Source: Phaeotremella fagi
Lineage: Eukaryota > Basidiomycota > Tremellomycetes > Tremellales > Phaeotremellaceae
Assembly (NCBI GenBank): GCA_001599715.1
Contig: BCHU01000006.1
Location: 1,036,765-1,100,764 of the forward strand
Reading direction: 5' to 3'
Length of the DNA: 64,000 nucleotides
In this document: piece after piece, positions 25,861 through 35,954 of the stretch
Numbering within the stretch: position 1 is the stretch's first letter
Layout of the letters: each line of letters starts with the position of its first letter
Program-made: the position numbers and the translations under genes
Notes under the pieces: generated by a model
The model's database searches: none
The model's input: the letters and a program-made list of their open reading frames with translations, nothing else
What the model was told of the DNA's origin: nothing

Positions 25861-28010
25861 ATGGATCTGATAGCTTCAGGCATAGGTGGTGAGATAACGG
25901 ACACAGCTATACAGTGAGTCAACAACTTTATGCAACACTGACAAACAGGGCATCAATCATCAAACCTGTTTGGCATCTACGTGCACTTCCTCTATCCCAG
26001 ATTGAACCTGATTTCGTTCAACTCCTACCAAAAGGTCCACCACCGTCTTTAGTCTCTTACTGTCTCACTGTAGTTTCTCACAATCTACACCTCTTCTCTC
26101 CAAACCATTTCAACACTTTACCCCCAAATCTATCAGAAAGGTTGTTCACTCGATTAAGAGGTGATAGGGGATACGACAATGGATCAACAGTTAATCGACC
26201 TGACGAAGCTACGCTGTGGGCTTACTCTTCGGTTTCAGATCCAGAGACCACAGAGAGGGATATGATTATCGGTCTACCCATGACAACGACCATCAAAACA
26301 TTGATTCCAAATCCATCGTCAGCTTTCCCTAATCATCCTCTGATAGAATTACCCAATCTCTATCGAACCCTCCAACCAGTTTCTTCGTTCTCGCTACTAA
26401 CGACTCTGACGATTGACGGATGCGATGAAGCTCTCACGGATTCAAGTGTAATAGCACTGAAATGGTGTAGCAATCTCACTTGTCTTTGGATGAAGGGTTG
26501 TAATCGATTAACCGATGATGGAATTAGACTTTTGGCGAGTTCTTTAGAATTACCTGGCGATTCCGGTATAGATGGAAGGGGGATGTGGAAACTCAGAGCG
26601 TGGTGGTTGAACAACTGTAAAAAAGTTTCGGATAGATCGATGAAATCATTCGCTAGATGGCCTGGGTTGGTTTTATTAGGTAAGTCAAATAATTCCACAT
26701 GTCTAACCATAGATCTCCGGGATACATCATGTACATCAGCAGCTATTGAAGTATTCAATCGATCGTCGGACGCTTTCTTCGCAGGAATCAATCCAGAACT
26801 TCAAGAATGTACATCAGGTCTCAAACCTCTTTTCTCCAATCGTGACTCACCTACTCAAATCCTCGAAAATCTTACTCTCACTCTGGCACCTACCTCAAAT
26901 CATCTCGCGTTGCATGTGGTACCATCATATCAAGCTATACCATCGAATCATCTACCTGAACCACCAAGAGAACTCAAACCACGAAATTCAACTTCAACTT
27001 GGAATTCTAAATCAACTTATCGAGGAGGAGGGATTGGTCAAGTCTACGGATCTGGGGTATCTATGATGGAAAATCCTGAAATCGAATTCAGAGCCAACGT
27101 AAAAACGGCATTAAGGATTCAAGCGGAAGAAGATTACGATGACGCTTTGAGAGCAGCTGGTAAACGTGTACCGAAAAGGTTGACACCTTCTGAACAAGCT
27201 AAAAAGATTAGCAAAGAGATGCGTCAATATGAAAAGAAGGTGAAAGACGCTGTCAAAACAGGAGATTGGAGTAAAGTCAACAGAGGTCAGACCAAGCCTA
27301 AATTCCAGAAGAAAACGGCGAAAGAAATCGAAGCCGATGAAAGAAGTAGGACTTTTGTTTCTGGTGAACGGGTGGTGTTTGTGGATGGAATTGAGGTCAT
27401 CAAGGGAGAAGATTACTTGATGTTGGTCAGGGTGGTTCATAAGGATTGGGAAAAGTTGACTTGGTCTTTGGGAACCGCCTCGGCTTTACCTGATATCAAA
27501 GAAATCCCAGTTGCATTTCAAGCACCGGTTGCGGTTAAAGGCAAAAAGAAAGCTAATCTCATTGGCGACATCCTTGGTTCGGTTTCCCAATCTCAATCTA
27601 AATCCACTCCAAAGCCGTTCTCTGTATTTCGACCATCTCAACGAAGCACCTTCCTCCCTTCGTCTTCACCACCGCAATCGAGTTTATCCTCTTCATCACC
27701 TTCACATTCGACTCAAACCCCCGCGACTCGAAATCCATTCAGACAATCTCAGATGAACAAACCTAAAGAGTTTTCACAAGCCATGTTGATGAAAATGGGT
27801 CATTCAAATCAACTTGATGAAAGGGATGAATTTGAGGCGAGAGAATTTACCCAGTTCGAACAGAAACCCAAACCAGCGGTCAAAGATGTTACACCATTGG
27901 ATTCTTCTTTAAAGTTTGATTCTTTCACGACCAAAAAACGATCTTGGGGTGGTACAACTCAAGAGAACGTTAAACGTAGTGGAATGAAGATGTTTACGAG
28001 TCAACGTTGA
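25861..28010 (+). CDS. Leucine-rich-repeat protein, F-box/LRR-like
   Basis: The true start is ATG at 25861, upstream of the long frame: exon 25861-25913 ('MDLIASGIGGEITDTAI') joins at 25949 to 'QASIIKPVWHLRALPLS'. A second intron, 26680-26712, is 33 nt and keeps frame. The middle third has AMN1-type cysteine-containing LRRs: 'LTTLTIDGCDEALTDSSV', 'LTCLWMKGCNRLTDDGIRLLA', 'LRAWWLNNCKKVSDRSM' and, after splicing, 'LVLLDLRDTSCTSAAI'. The C-terminal half is charged, with 'ALRAAGKRVPKRLTPSEQAKKISKEMRQYEKKVKDAVKTG' broken over several helices, then Ser/Pro-rich sequence. No clear F-box at the start, so an SCF role is inference. Stop lies 77 bases from the convergent neighbour. Confidence 0.75.
26680..26712 (+). 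other. Frame-preserving 33-nt intron in the LRR gene
   Basis: Starts gtaagt, carries a tctaac branch site and ends catag. The length is a multiple of three and no in-frame stop occurs, so it reads as 11 extra residues (KSNNSTCLTI flanked). Removal gives the unbroken LRR 'LVLLDLRDTSC'. Confidence 0.78.
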
Positions 28011-28087
28011 ATGTAGCTAAAACACATATTGTTGTACATAACCTAATGCATAATCACGAAACGGAATCTACAAACACCTAGAAGCTT

Positions 28088-30198
28088 CTACACACCCATT
28101 TGAGCGAAAGAAGGAACCGTCTGAACGAACCCTTCTTCATCAGGTGAACTGATTTGACTAGTGGCTGAGAAATTTGGATTATAAGCTTGATTGGTAGTGA
28201 CCGAACCTGTTGAAGGGGTGAAGATGAGCGTGACGTTGGAAGCGGTCGAATAAGGTGTTGAATCCGTTGATGAACTTGGTCCTGATGAATCTAAATCTGA
28301 AGTAGAACTTGAACTTGCACTAGGGGTAAAGCTGGACGTCATGGTTGAAGAAGCGGAATCTGTTACGACTGGGTAACCTCTTTTAGCTAGACTACTGCTT
28401 GAGAGATGAGATGAACAATCTGAACTTGATCCGAGAGGACTCAAAATGACGGTTGGAGATGGCATTGACATTGTCGTTGTAGTAGTAACCATTCTAGTGA
28501 CACTTGTCGTAGTGGTACTGTTATCCTCGTTATCAGGAACACTTTGTAACAACTGAGTAGGAGCTGTAGAAGGTGACCAATGAGGTTGGATCACACCAGT
28601 TTGTGGATTATATTGAAACAACTGCGATTGATGAGTCGAAGTTGAATTCGAACATGGTGTCACGGTAAGTGGAGAAGGAGTTTGTGGGGAGGGATCAAAC
28701 GTAGCGCAAAAAGGTTGAACGTTGGCTGAGGACGCTACGAAAATTGGTAATTTCAAATTCACTATTATTGGATTCGAAGGTGAAGTCGAATTTTGTGTAT
28801 TAGAATTAGAGTTGTTAGTTGAGTTCACTGGGACTAGATAGATTTGGGTTCTGATGTTGTTGGAAGCGTTTAGGACGAAGGTGGAGTTTGTGTCTGAGGT
28901 GTTGGTGGTTGAAAGTACTAGACTTGCTATTCTCGTCATTGTTGAATTAGCGTCGGTTTTCTAAGATAGGCGTAAGTTTTGAATCCTTGATTGTTGACTT
29001 ACAGTAACATCGATATAACCTGGTGCACCACCCATACTACTTGAATCGTCTCTTTTATCCATCTTCTCTGAACGTGTAACCACAACAGTCCCGTCGTGGT
29101 GATGACGATGATGATCGCCTTTGACGATGACAGTTTCCGAATGACGACGGGGAAGCTGATAGGTATTTGCGTGATGGTGATCAGGTGAGGTATCAATTTT
29201 GACATCGTTTCGATCATGATGGTGATGCTTTTCATCGTCATGATGATGATTTCTCTTGTCCACGACCAAAGTCTTGCCATGTTTATCAACAACCACGGTA
29301 TGATGTTTACCTTTGACGACGGTTACATCTCCCGAATGACGTTTATTCTTGATAGCAGTGTTTCCATCTTTTGATTGATCGACTTGAAGTTTGTTGTTGT
29401 GTGAGTGACCTTCTACTAGTGGTCTATCTTGACGTGAACGAGAACGTGAACGTTTCAAGACAGCTCTACCTAACGATGAAAGTTTTCTTCGTCTGTCGAA
29501 ACTGTCCCCAGTTGATTCCCTCTCTTGATGGATACCACCGATTTGAATCAACGGGTGATCCCCATCGAGAAGATGAGAATGTGTTTCTTGGTCTGTACCA
29601 TCTTGGGTGTATGAAGTACCAAGTCCGATATCCAGTAGAGCTCTCTCAACCACAGTCGTCTGAAACAGTGAGTTGAGACACAAGACATCGTTGAATAGAA
29701 CTCACTCCATGACCAGCTTTAACCACTGTGGTACCATGATGATGACGATGATGTCCGTCGACAACTACCACATCATCATGTGAACGATCTTCAACTCTGT
29801 CTTCTCTTCTGTGAATAACAACGACGTCATTGTTATTATGATGGTGATGACCATGATGGGGGTCTCTTCCTTCAAACTCTTTCGTTTGAATATGAGCATC
29901 CTAAACAGGGACGATCAGTGAACATCTCAGGCTTGATTACACAACCTACTCTTTCTTGTGGATTCTGACCATTGGTATGTTGAACCGGTAAAATCTTTAC
30001 ATTCGCCAACTCCTGAGCCTAAATTTAAGAAGTGACAAATCAGTTTCCTATCACCACGACCAAACAACATACCTGAGAATCATGTCCAACGGAATCACCT
30101 ATCAAAGGTATCAATTGAGGAATGACAGCAGCCGAGGTCGATGTTGAAAGAACAACGACGATAGCAGATGCAATAGAGATAGAACGAATGTGAACCAT
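28088..30198 (-). CDS. Secreted histidine-rich protein with dibasic sites
   Basis: Exons on the minus strand: 30198-30073, 30018-29950, 29900-29706, 29659-29003 and 28960-28088, for 639 residues. A signal peptide is clear (hydrophobic residues 8-24, then Ala). Residues 80-350 hold clusters of His with Asp/Lys, such as HHGHHHH, HHRHHH, HHHDDEKHHHH and HHRHHHDG, and a degenerate repeat of the form V-V-x-G-x-H-H-x(n)-T-V-V-V. At least five Lys-Arg pairs and several Arg-Arg pairs fit Kex2 cleavage. Residues 350-639 are Ser/Thr/Asn-rich with many N-glycosylation sites and a segment with two Cys and 'QLFQYNPQTGVIQPHW', a pattern I have seen in fungal secreted proteins. No GPI-anchor tail. Metal binding is inferred. 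I do not recognise a named family. Confidence 0.7.
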
Positions 30199-32203
30199 AT
30201 CGAATTCGATTTTTTTTGGGGACCTGCCAAAGGAAAGAGTTGGAGATGAGGAAGAGTAGATTGAACCTTGCACAGCAAGAATGTTTGAATCACCAGGATT
30301 CGGTTGAGGGATTGAGGATCTTTTTAATAGGATTGGGGTGAAGAAGAGAAAAGGTTTCTACAGTGGTGACCGTTGCTATTATACCTGTCGAGGATTGATC
30401 GACTGGTATGGAACTTGATTTGCCACTTGAAAATGTTGTCGTGGTTAGATTTTGGTTTCGCCACTTTTTGTTTTGGTGTCTATAACTACTGTCTGAGTCT
30501 TGGTTTGATACATGAATGATACCTTGCGAAATCTATGCTCTAGTACTGATCACAAAGTAGTCTTCATATGGCAGGCGGTCGTAGGGGGAGACCTCGTTCA
30601 TGGAGGCTCAAAGGTTCTACCGGTACAGACAAAAGCTACGCGGAGAAACCGTTTCCGCGTTATCTCAACTTCAGCAGGATCAACCGCTGCCTACAACGTG
30701 AAACAGTCAAGGTGCCCTCCATATTCCTTCTCATGCATACAAGTACACGAAGTTTTGCCACGACGTCGATAAAATGGTTGCCTCTAATGAGTCATTGTAT
30801 GCATTACTAACCTCGAGTGTCAGTCAGGTCAACTGAATGACGAGTAACTTACGAATACTTGTGCACCCACACGCCGGATACTAAACATCTGAATAAAACC
30901 ATAATTTAATCCACTTGAAAACAAAGGAAAAGAATGTTCCGATTTCGGTTCATAATAAATCTGTTAGCTCGGTGATAAAGCTACTCAACAGGCAGAAGAA
31001 GAGAACACAAATGGGTATAACATTGTAAAAACGTGATCGTAACTTGCAATTCAAATATTTTCATTAAAACCCAATTCAATTCATTGTTCGTTTGAATGTA
31101 TATAAAATGCCTATTGTTTCATTGTCTTGGATAGAGATTAGAGCTCAACGCACACGACCAGAGGTTTTGGTCAGGGGGGGAATTAAGACCCAGTAAATTA
31201 TTTAGTAATTTCAAGCCAAGCCACAGTTTATGGGTAACAAAGAACATGTTGTAAAGTAACTTCCCTCTGCCCTCTATAGGTCCCTCCCTCTAGTTTCTTT
31301 AACTTTATTAACGTTATTTACTTACACTCCGATCTACGTCCGATTAGGAGTTTTAAGGCTCGTCCAAAGCCTAAGAAAACCTTGAACAAACTAAAGTGTG
31401 TGGCTTTACTTTACTTTGAATCTTTTTTTTTTTATTTTGTTTGCTTTTTGTTTCTTAGAGTTGCTAAGTCAAGTAAGAGTCTAGGTCTGTAAAGGGTGAA
31501 GGGATTATATACAGAATTGAGAGAATAGAATAGGACTAAGGGGTTAGGAGATTTCGAGAAGGAGGATAGGGATTATAGTTAGACAGTATTGGTTGTTTAT
31601 GAATTATTCCTATAACGTTTACTGCATTAATTCAACATATACCATATTATATCTATACAACAACAGCTTTGGAGTCATCATCGACATCATCATCACCATC
31701 ACCACCACCGCCTGCTACATCATCCTGCCTTGTTGCGTAACCTCTCTTGACTTGAAGGTTTTAGATCTTAGAGGCTTAAATCATTAGTCGTTCCTTAAAG
31801 GAGAATAACATTAAACCTCTTATTATTCTCATTCCAACTTCAAGCGTTCACTACACTTTCATCTTTATATTCATCTTCGACTCATCTTTGCATCATAAGT
31901 AATCACGCCAGTCGCGACTTGGAACTCACCATTCCTCATTCCCAGTTAAAATCCACTCAAGACAAAGACGCATGGACAGAAGATAAAACTAGCCGGGCGG
32001 TTCCAACGAGGAGTGAGTGGATTGATTCTTTCGTGGTTCTTGATGGTATTGTTCGAAGAACTAACACGATATTCTCAATCAGTGGACCACCCAAAATCAA
32101 TACCGTAAGTCGATATCCAGTTCTATCCCAAAAACACGAAGCCAAAAAGCAAAAATCAAAAACTGGCTGACAATTGACTCTTAATTGTAGTTCATCCTCT
32201 TCG
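30199..32203. other. Long intergenic region with probable leader of the Cys-tail gene
   Basis: About 2 kb between divergent genes with no gene I can support. From about 31900 the sequence looks like a spliced 5' leader: a gtaagt donor at 32104 and an acceptor ending ttgtag at 32190 give a likely leader intron just before the ATG at 32204. A run of ATCATC/ACCACC triplets lies at 31675-31720, and a T10 tract near 31425. Confidence 0.5.
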
Positions 32204-33427
32204 ATGAGGCAGGAAGGATCCTCATCTTCATCTATCCCACCTTCACCCAAATCGAAATCAAAGCCACCTTCTCAATCTCATGCAGTCTCTATATCAAGAT
32301 TGAAAATACACTCATCGACTCCCAAACATCATTCAGCGCCCGAATTCCCAATCTCAAGTCCAATGATTAAATCTAATTCGGATCCAAACGCCGTCAACTT
32401 CCCACGATCGAGTCCAAGTCCAAGTCCCAGTCCCAGTTCAGGTCCAGGACCTTCTTCCATGAAGAACAAGTATAGAATCAAGGACAGGGATAGAAGTAGA
32501 GATGGCGGTCAAGACAAGGAGAGAGAGAAAAGGGGTAGAAATTTTTGGGAACAATTCCAACCGAACAGTCTGAATAAGACTGAAATGAAAATGGCAAATT
32601 CTTTACCTCCAGCTACGAGAAGTTCTTTCTTGGCTCCTCCGATCTCTTCTGTCGTAGGTTATGTTCTTAGGGTCAGGAGGAGGTCATGTTGACTGGATTA
32701 TTATCTTAGCCATCCGAACCATCACATCACGCGGCTAGACCACATTTACTTCATCTACCTGCATCTGGTATATCGGTGATATCCAAAGCACCGTATGTTA
32801 TCGATTCATAACTTTGAATTAACATATACTCATCCATTTCTAGTTCAATGACACATCCCATGACAACGAATCCGAAATCAACTTCAACAACGAAACAGAA
32901 AACCCAAACCCATTACCCATTCCAAAACGGTCAAACCGTCGATCCACATATCCAATTCTTTCCCGATCCAATATTCATCCAAGAGATCCCAGATCAAACG
33001 ACTTCGAATCCGCATTCAACCATTTCGACGTCTTCCAAAAAATCAACTCGAACTTCGAGATCTATACCTACTTCCAACACTGATCTTTTACCTAACCAAG
33101 AAAGATTCTTGGGTTGTTTGGTTCCTGCCTGTGAGAAAGATTCTTCACAGAGCACTTGTCAGTATTTTGGTATGTTCCATTATCTCTTTTCTTGAAACGT
33201 TATTTGGTAGGACTAACGTTCTTTTCTTTTAGGCGAACTGTGTATCGGGTTTGTTCTTTGTCAATGTCTGCCTTGTGCTAGGTACGAACCGACATACTAG
33301 GTTTCTGTTACAGCTTTGACATTTATGATCTGTTGTTTCGGTCAGAACAAATAACAATAGACAGTATCTTGATGATCATACTTCAATGACCGAAGAACAT
33401 AGACAAGGGGTTTCGAGTCAACCATGA
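32204..33427 (+). CDS. Hypothetical protein with Cys-rich C-terminus
   Basis: Exons 32204-32653, 32710-32792, 32844-33169, 33233-33281 and 33346-33427, for 329 residues; all joins keep phase. Residues 1-260 are disordered: Ser/Pro-rich with SPSPSPSPS, then basic/acidic stretches. Near residue 270 there is a compact Cys-rich segment: 'RFLGCLVPACEKD', 'CQYFG', then 'ELCIGFVLCQCLPCAR', giving seven Cys in about 45 residues, with a hydrophobic core that could be membrane-associated or acylated. The tail ends 'HRQGVSSQP'. The Cys spacing recalls PLAC8/Cys-rich membrane proteins only loosely, and I do not assign that family. The ATG at 32204 is the first after the leader intron. Confidence 0.6.
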
Positions 33428-34246
33428 TCAATCAATATCTGATCTAGACAAAAACAGTCAATCCTCGTCATCCAAACGTTCCAAAGTAATCAGATATATC
33501 ATTATAATATTACATCAATGTGTAACAAACACGTTCTACCTTCTGTAGTTTGTATTAGAAGCAATCTAAAATTCAAATCTTCATGTATGTATGTACTTCA
33601 ACACTGATTTTTAAAATAGATATAAACGATTGGTATAGCAGCATGGAAAAAGTTTAACTTCATTTCTTCTCAAATTGACAAAATCTCTCCTTATACATGC
33701 AGCTGTACATTACATTCTTGTCCATGTTCAAATACTGTTAGTCAGATTACATTTTTTAGCTTCGATGCCTTAATGTCATACAGTATTCTGAGTTTGAAAA
33801 TACCATGTCTTGTTTCGCGATCACTGGTACAATGATCTCTATACACTCGGTAAAGGTGAACAACTACACTCGCTGCATACGTTCATCTTCATCCTTGTCA
33901 GATAGACGCTAAAAAAGCAAAAATCTTATCTTTGATATTGATACTAGTCAGAGCCAACTCGTCTAGTGCTCAATTGCAGAACGTGAGAGTGCAATCAACG
34001 AAGATGGCGAAGTAATTAAAAAAGGCATAGATAGTTCAACAAGTACTCGACAACCAAGAAATGCCACCATCCAAAACACTGATTCAAATGTTTTCTTGCA
34101 TGAGCTTAACAACCCTAAGACATAAAAAACCTTATCAAACAATCGATTTTCTTTTTTATATAAATTAGAAAAAGACCACCTTCGCCCCCCTTGCCCCCGT
34201 TCCCCATTCACTCCGTGCAATCGTTATCTAAGAGAGTTCCTTTTGT
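33428..34246. other. Convergent intergenic region
   Basis: About 820 bases between the stops of the Cys-tail gene and cytochrome c1. AT-rich, no recognised gene. An 85-codon minus-strand ORF (33963-34220) begins within the cytochrome c1 3' region and has no features. Confidence 0.5.
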
Positions 34247-35631
34247 TTAGTGACCTTTTGGTGGGTTGTAGAAAAGTTTTCTGTTTTTGATAACGGTCCA
34301 TTTGAATCTTTTGACGTAGAGTGAAATTGCGGTCATGGTTGAGAGAATGATGACGGCCTGGGTTTTGATGTCAGTTCAACAATAAACAAGTTGGTTATGA
34401 CTCATTTTACTCACTTGCATACCCATCTTCTTTCTTTGGTCTAATTCGGGTTCAGCAGTCCATGCTAAGAAACTAACGACATCCTTTGCCATTTGAGATG
34501 TAGTAGCGGGTGTACCTTTGTAATCACGTCAGTTATGTTTCAGATTCCTTTGATTCGACTAACCATCATCGTATTCAACCAAACCATCGTACAACACTCT
34601 GGCCATGGCAATACCACCACCTGGGAAGTAGCTAAGATTGGTGGGTAGGTTAGCATTTGCCTGATAAAGACGCAAAAGACCTACGGGTTGTAGTTCATTC
34701 CCTCAGCAACGTGAACTCCTGGTGGTGGATCAACGTAACCGGTGAGAAGGGAGTAAACGTAGTCCTATATAGTATGATTAGGGGGAATTCGTGATTCAAA
34801 GTCAAAGTTAACTCACAGCACCACCGTGACGGGCTTTAACCATGAGTGAAAGATCTGGTGGAAGAGCTCCTGCATTTCCAGCACGGGCGGCTTCATCGTT
34901 GGCATATGGTGGAGGCATGTAATCGGCAAGTTTTCCCCTAGAGTTGGAGTTCAGCTTTTGAGAACCAACACCAAGCGATATCCTATCTCAACATACGGTC
35001 TTTGAAACATTTCTCCTTCATCGTTTGGTCCATCTGTGTATTCAACTTCCTCTGCCATTGCTTTAACTTCATCAACGTTATGTGATACACCGACAAGGTT
35101 ACGCCATGCAATTCGATCAAGCGAGTGACAGGCTGAACAAACTTCTCGGTAAACTATAAAGAAACAAAGATCAACGTAGTTCATCGATCCTGGAACAAAA
35201 CAAGCGCCCACCTTGATAACCACGTCTGATTGAAGAATGATCGAAAGTATCTAATAAACCTTTATGTGCCCATGGGTAAGCAGGTGGATGAAGACCATCT
35301 TCAGCTACAGTGTTTGCTGAAGCTTCAGGAAGGAATGGTAATGAACCATATAAATTAGTGTACCATGCGATTGAACCGATCGATAAAGCTGTTGCACCTG
35401 CGATAGCTGTTCTTGATGCTAAAAAAGGAGTAGATGGAACTGAAGATTGAGTGGATGAGAATCGAACCTATAGATGTCAAGTGTTAGTGATGATTCCTCG
35501 AACATATAGATGATCCACGGGTAAGATCGGGAATTGACGATTTAAGTGAAACTAACCTTTCCCAGATTTTGAATTGGGGAAGAACGTGAAGAGACCCTTG
35601 AGGCTAATCTTGGTAGAGATTGAGATAGCAT
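34247..35631 (-). CDS. CYT1: Cytochrome c1, haem protein of respiratory complex III
   Basis: Transfers electrons from the Rieske protein to cytochrome c in the mitochondrial inner membrane. Several exons on the minus strand from '[18 protein letters not shown]', an Arg/Ser-rich mitochondrial presequence, to the stop at 34247. Features in order: a hydrophobic second sorting signal ('[16 protein letters not shown]'), '[12 protein letters not shown]', '[19 protein letters not shown]' with the covalent haem site CSACH, '[25 protein letters not shown]', '[13 protein letters not shown]', '[16 protein letters not shown]', '[13 protein letters not shown]' and the membrane anchor before '[20 protein letters not shown]'. 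All are hallmark stretches. It shares a short divergent promoter with CFT1, in which a CCAAT box is visible. Confidence 0.96.
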
Positions 35632-35748
35632 GAGGGGAAGAGGGATGGTGATAGGAGTAGAAGAAGAAGGTTATAAGATTGAAAGTAATAGAAGTTCAAG
35701 ATTGAGTGGTTCAAATCTAAGTATCTACAACACCACTCTACTTTTAGG

Positions 35749-35753
35749 CCAAT
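35749..35753 (+). promoter_or_regulatory. CCAAT box in the CYT1/CFT1 divergent promoter
   Basis: GGCCAATCAG, 118 bases upstream of the CYT1 start. CCAAT is the core site of the HAP/CBF complex, which activates respiratory genes including cytochrome c1 in fungi. Function here is inference from sequence and neighbour. Confidence 0.45.
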
Positions 35754-35954
35754 CAGCGGAATCCCATTCAAACGTTCTCCGCGGTGTTATAAAGTGTGGC
35801 GGGGTTGTTTAACGGGTAGGCGTGTGTGGGATCCTACGGTTAAGCTGTAGGGACGCATGCCTATCTCAGGCACGACCAGAAAGTTCATCTCTACATGAAA
35901 CTCAACATCTACTGCAACACTACTCCCCTCCCTACCTTCCCCCTCCCCCTCACC

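Noticed and set aside
30512..30810. Two overlapping plus-strand ORFs of 80-86 codons
   Set aside because: Neither starts a coherent gene; one has an ATG but no domain, and codon pattern differs from neighbours. Kept as intergenic.
33963..34220. 85-codon minus-strand ORF downstream of cytochrome c1
   Set aside because: Lies within the likely 3' UTR; no features and poor length.
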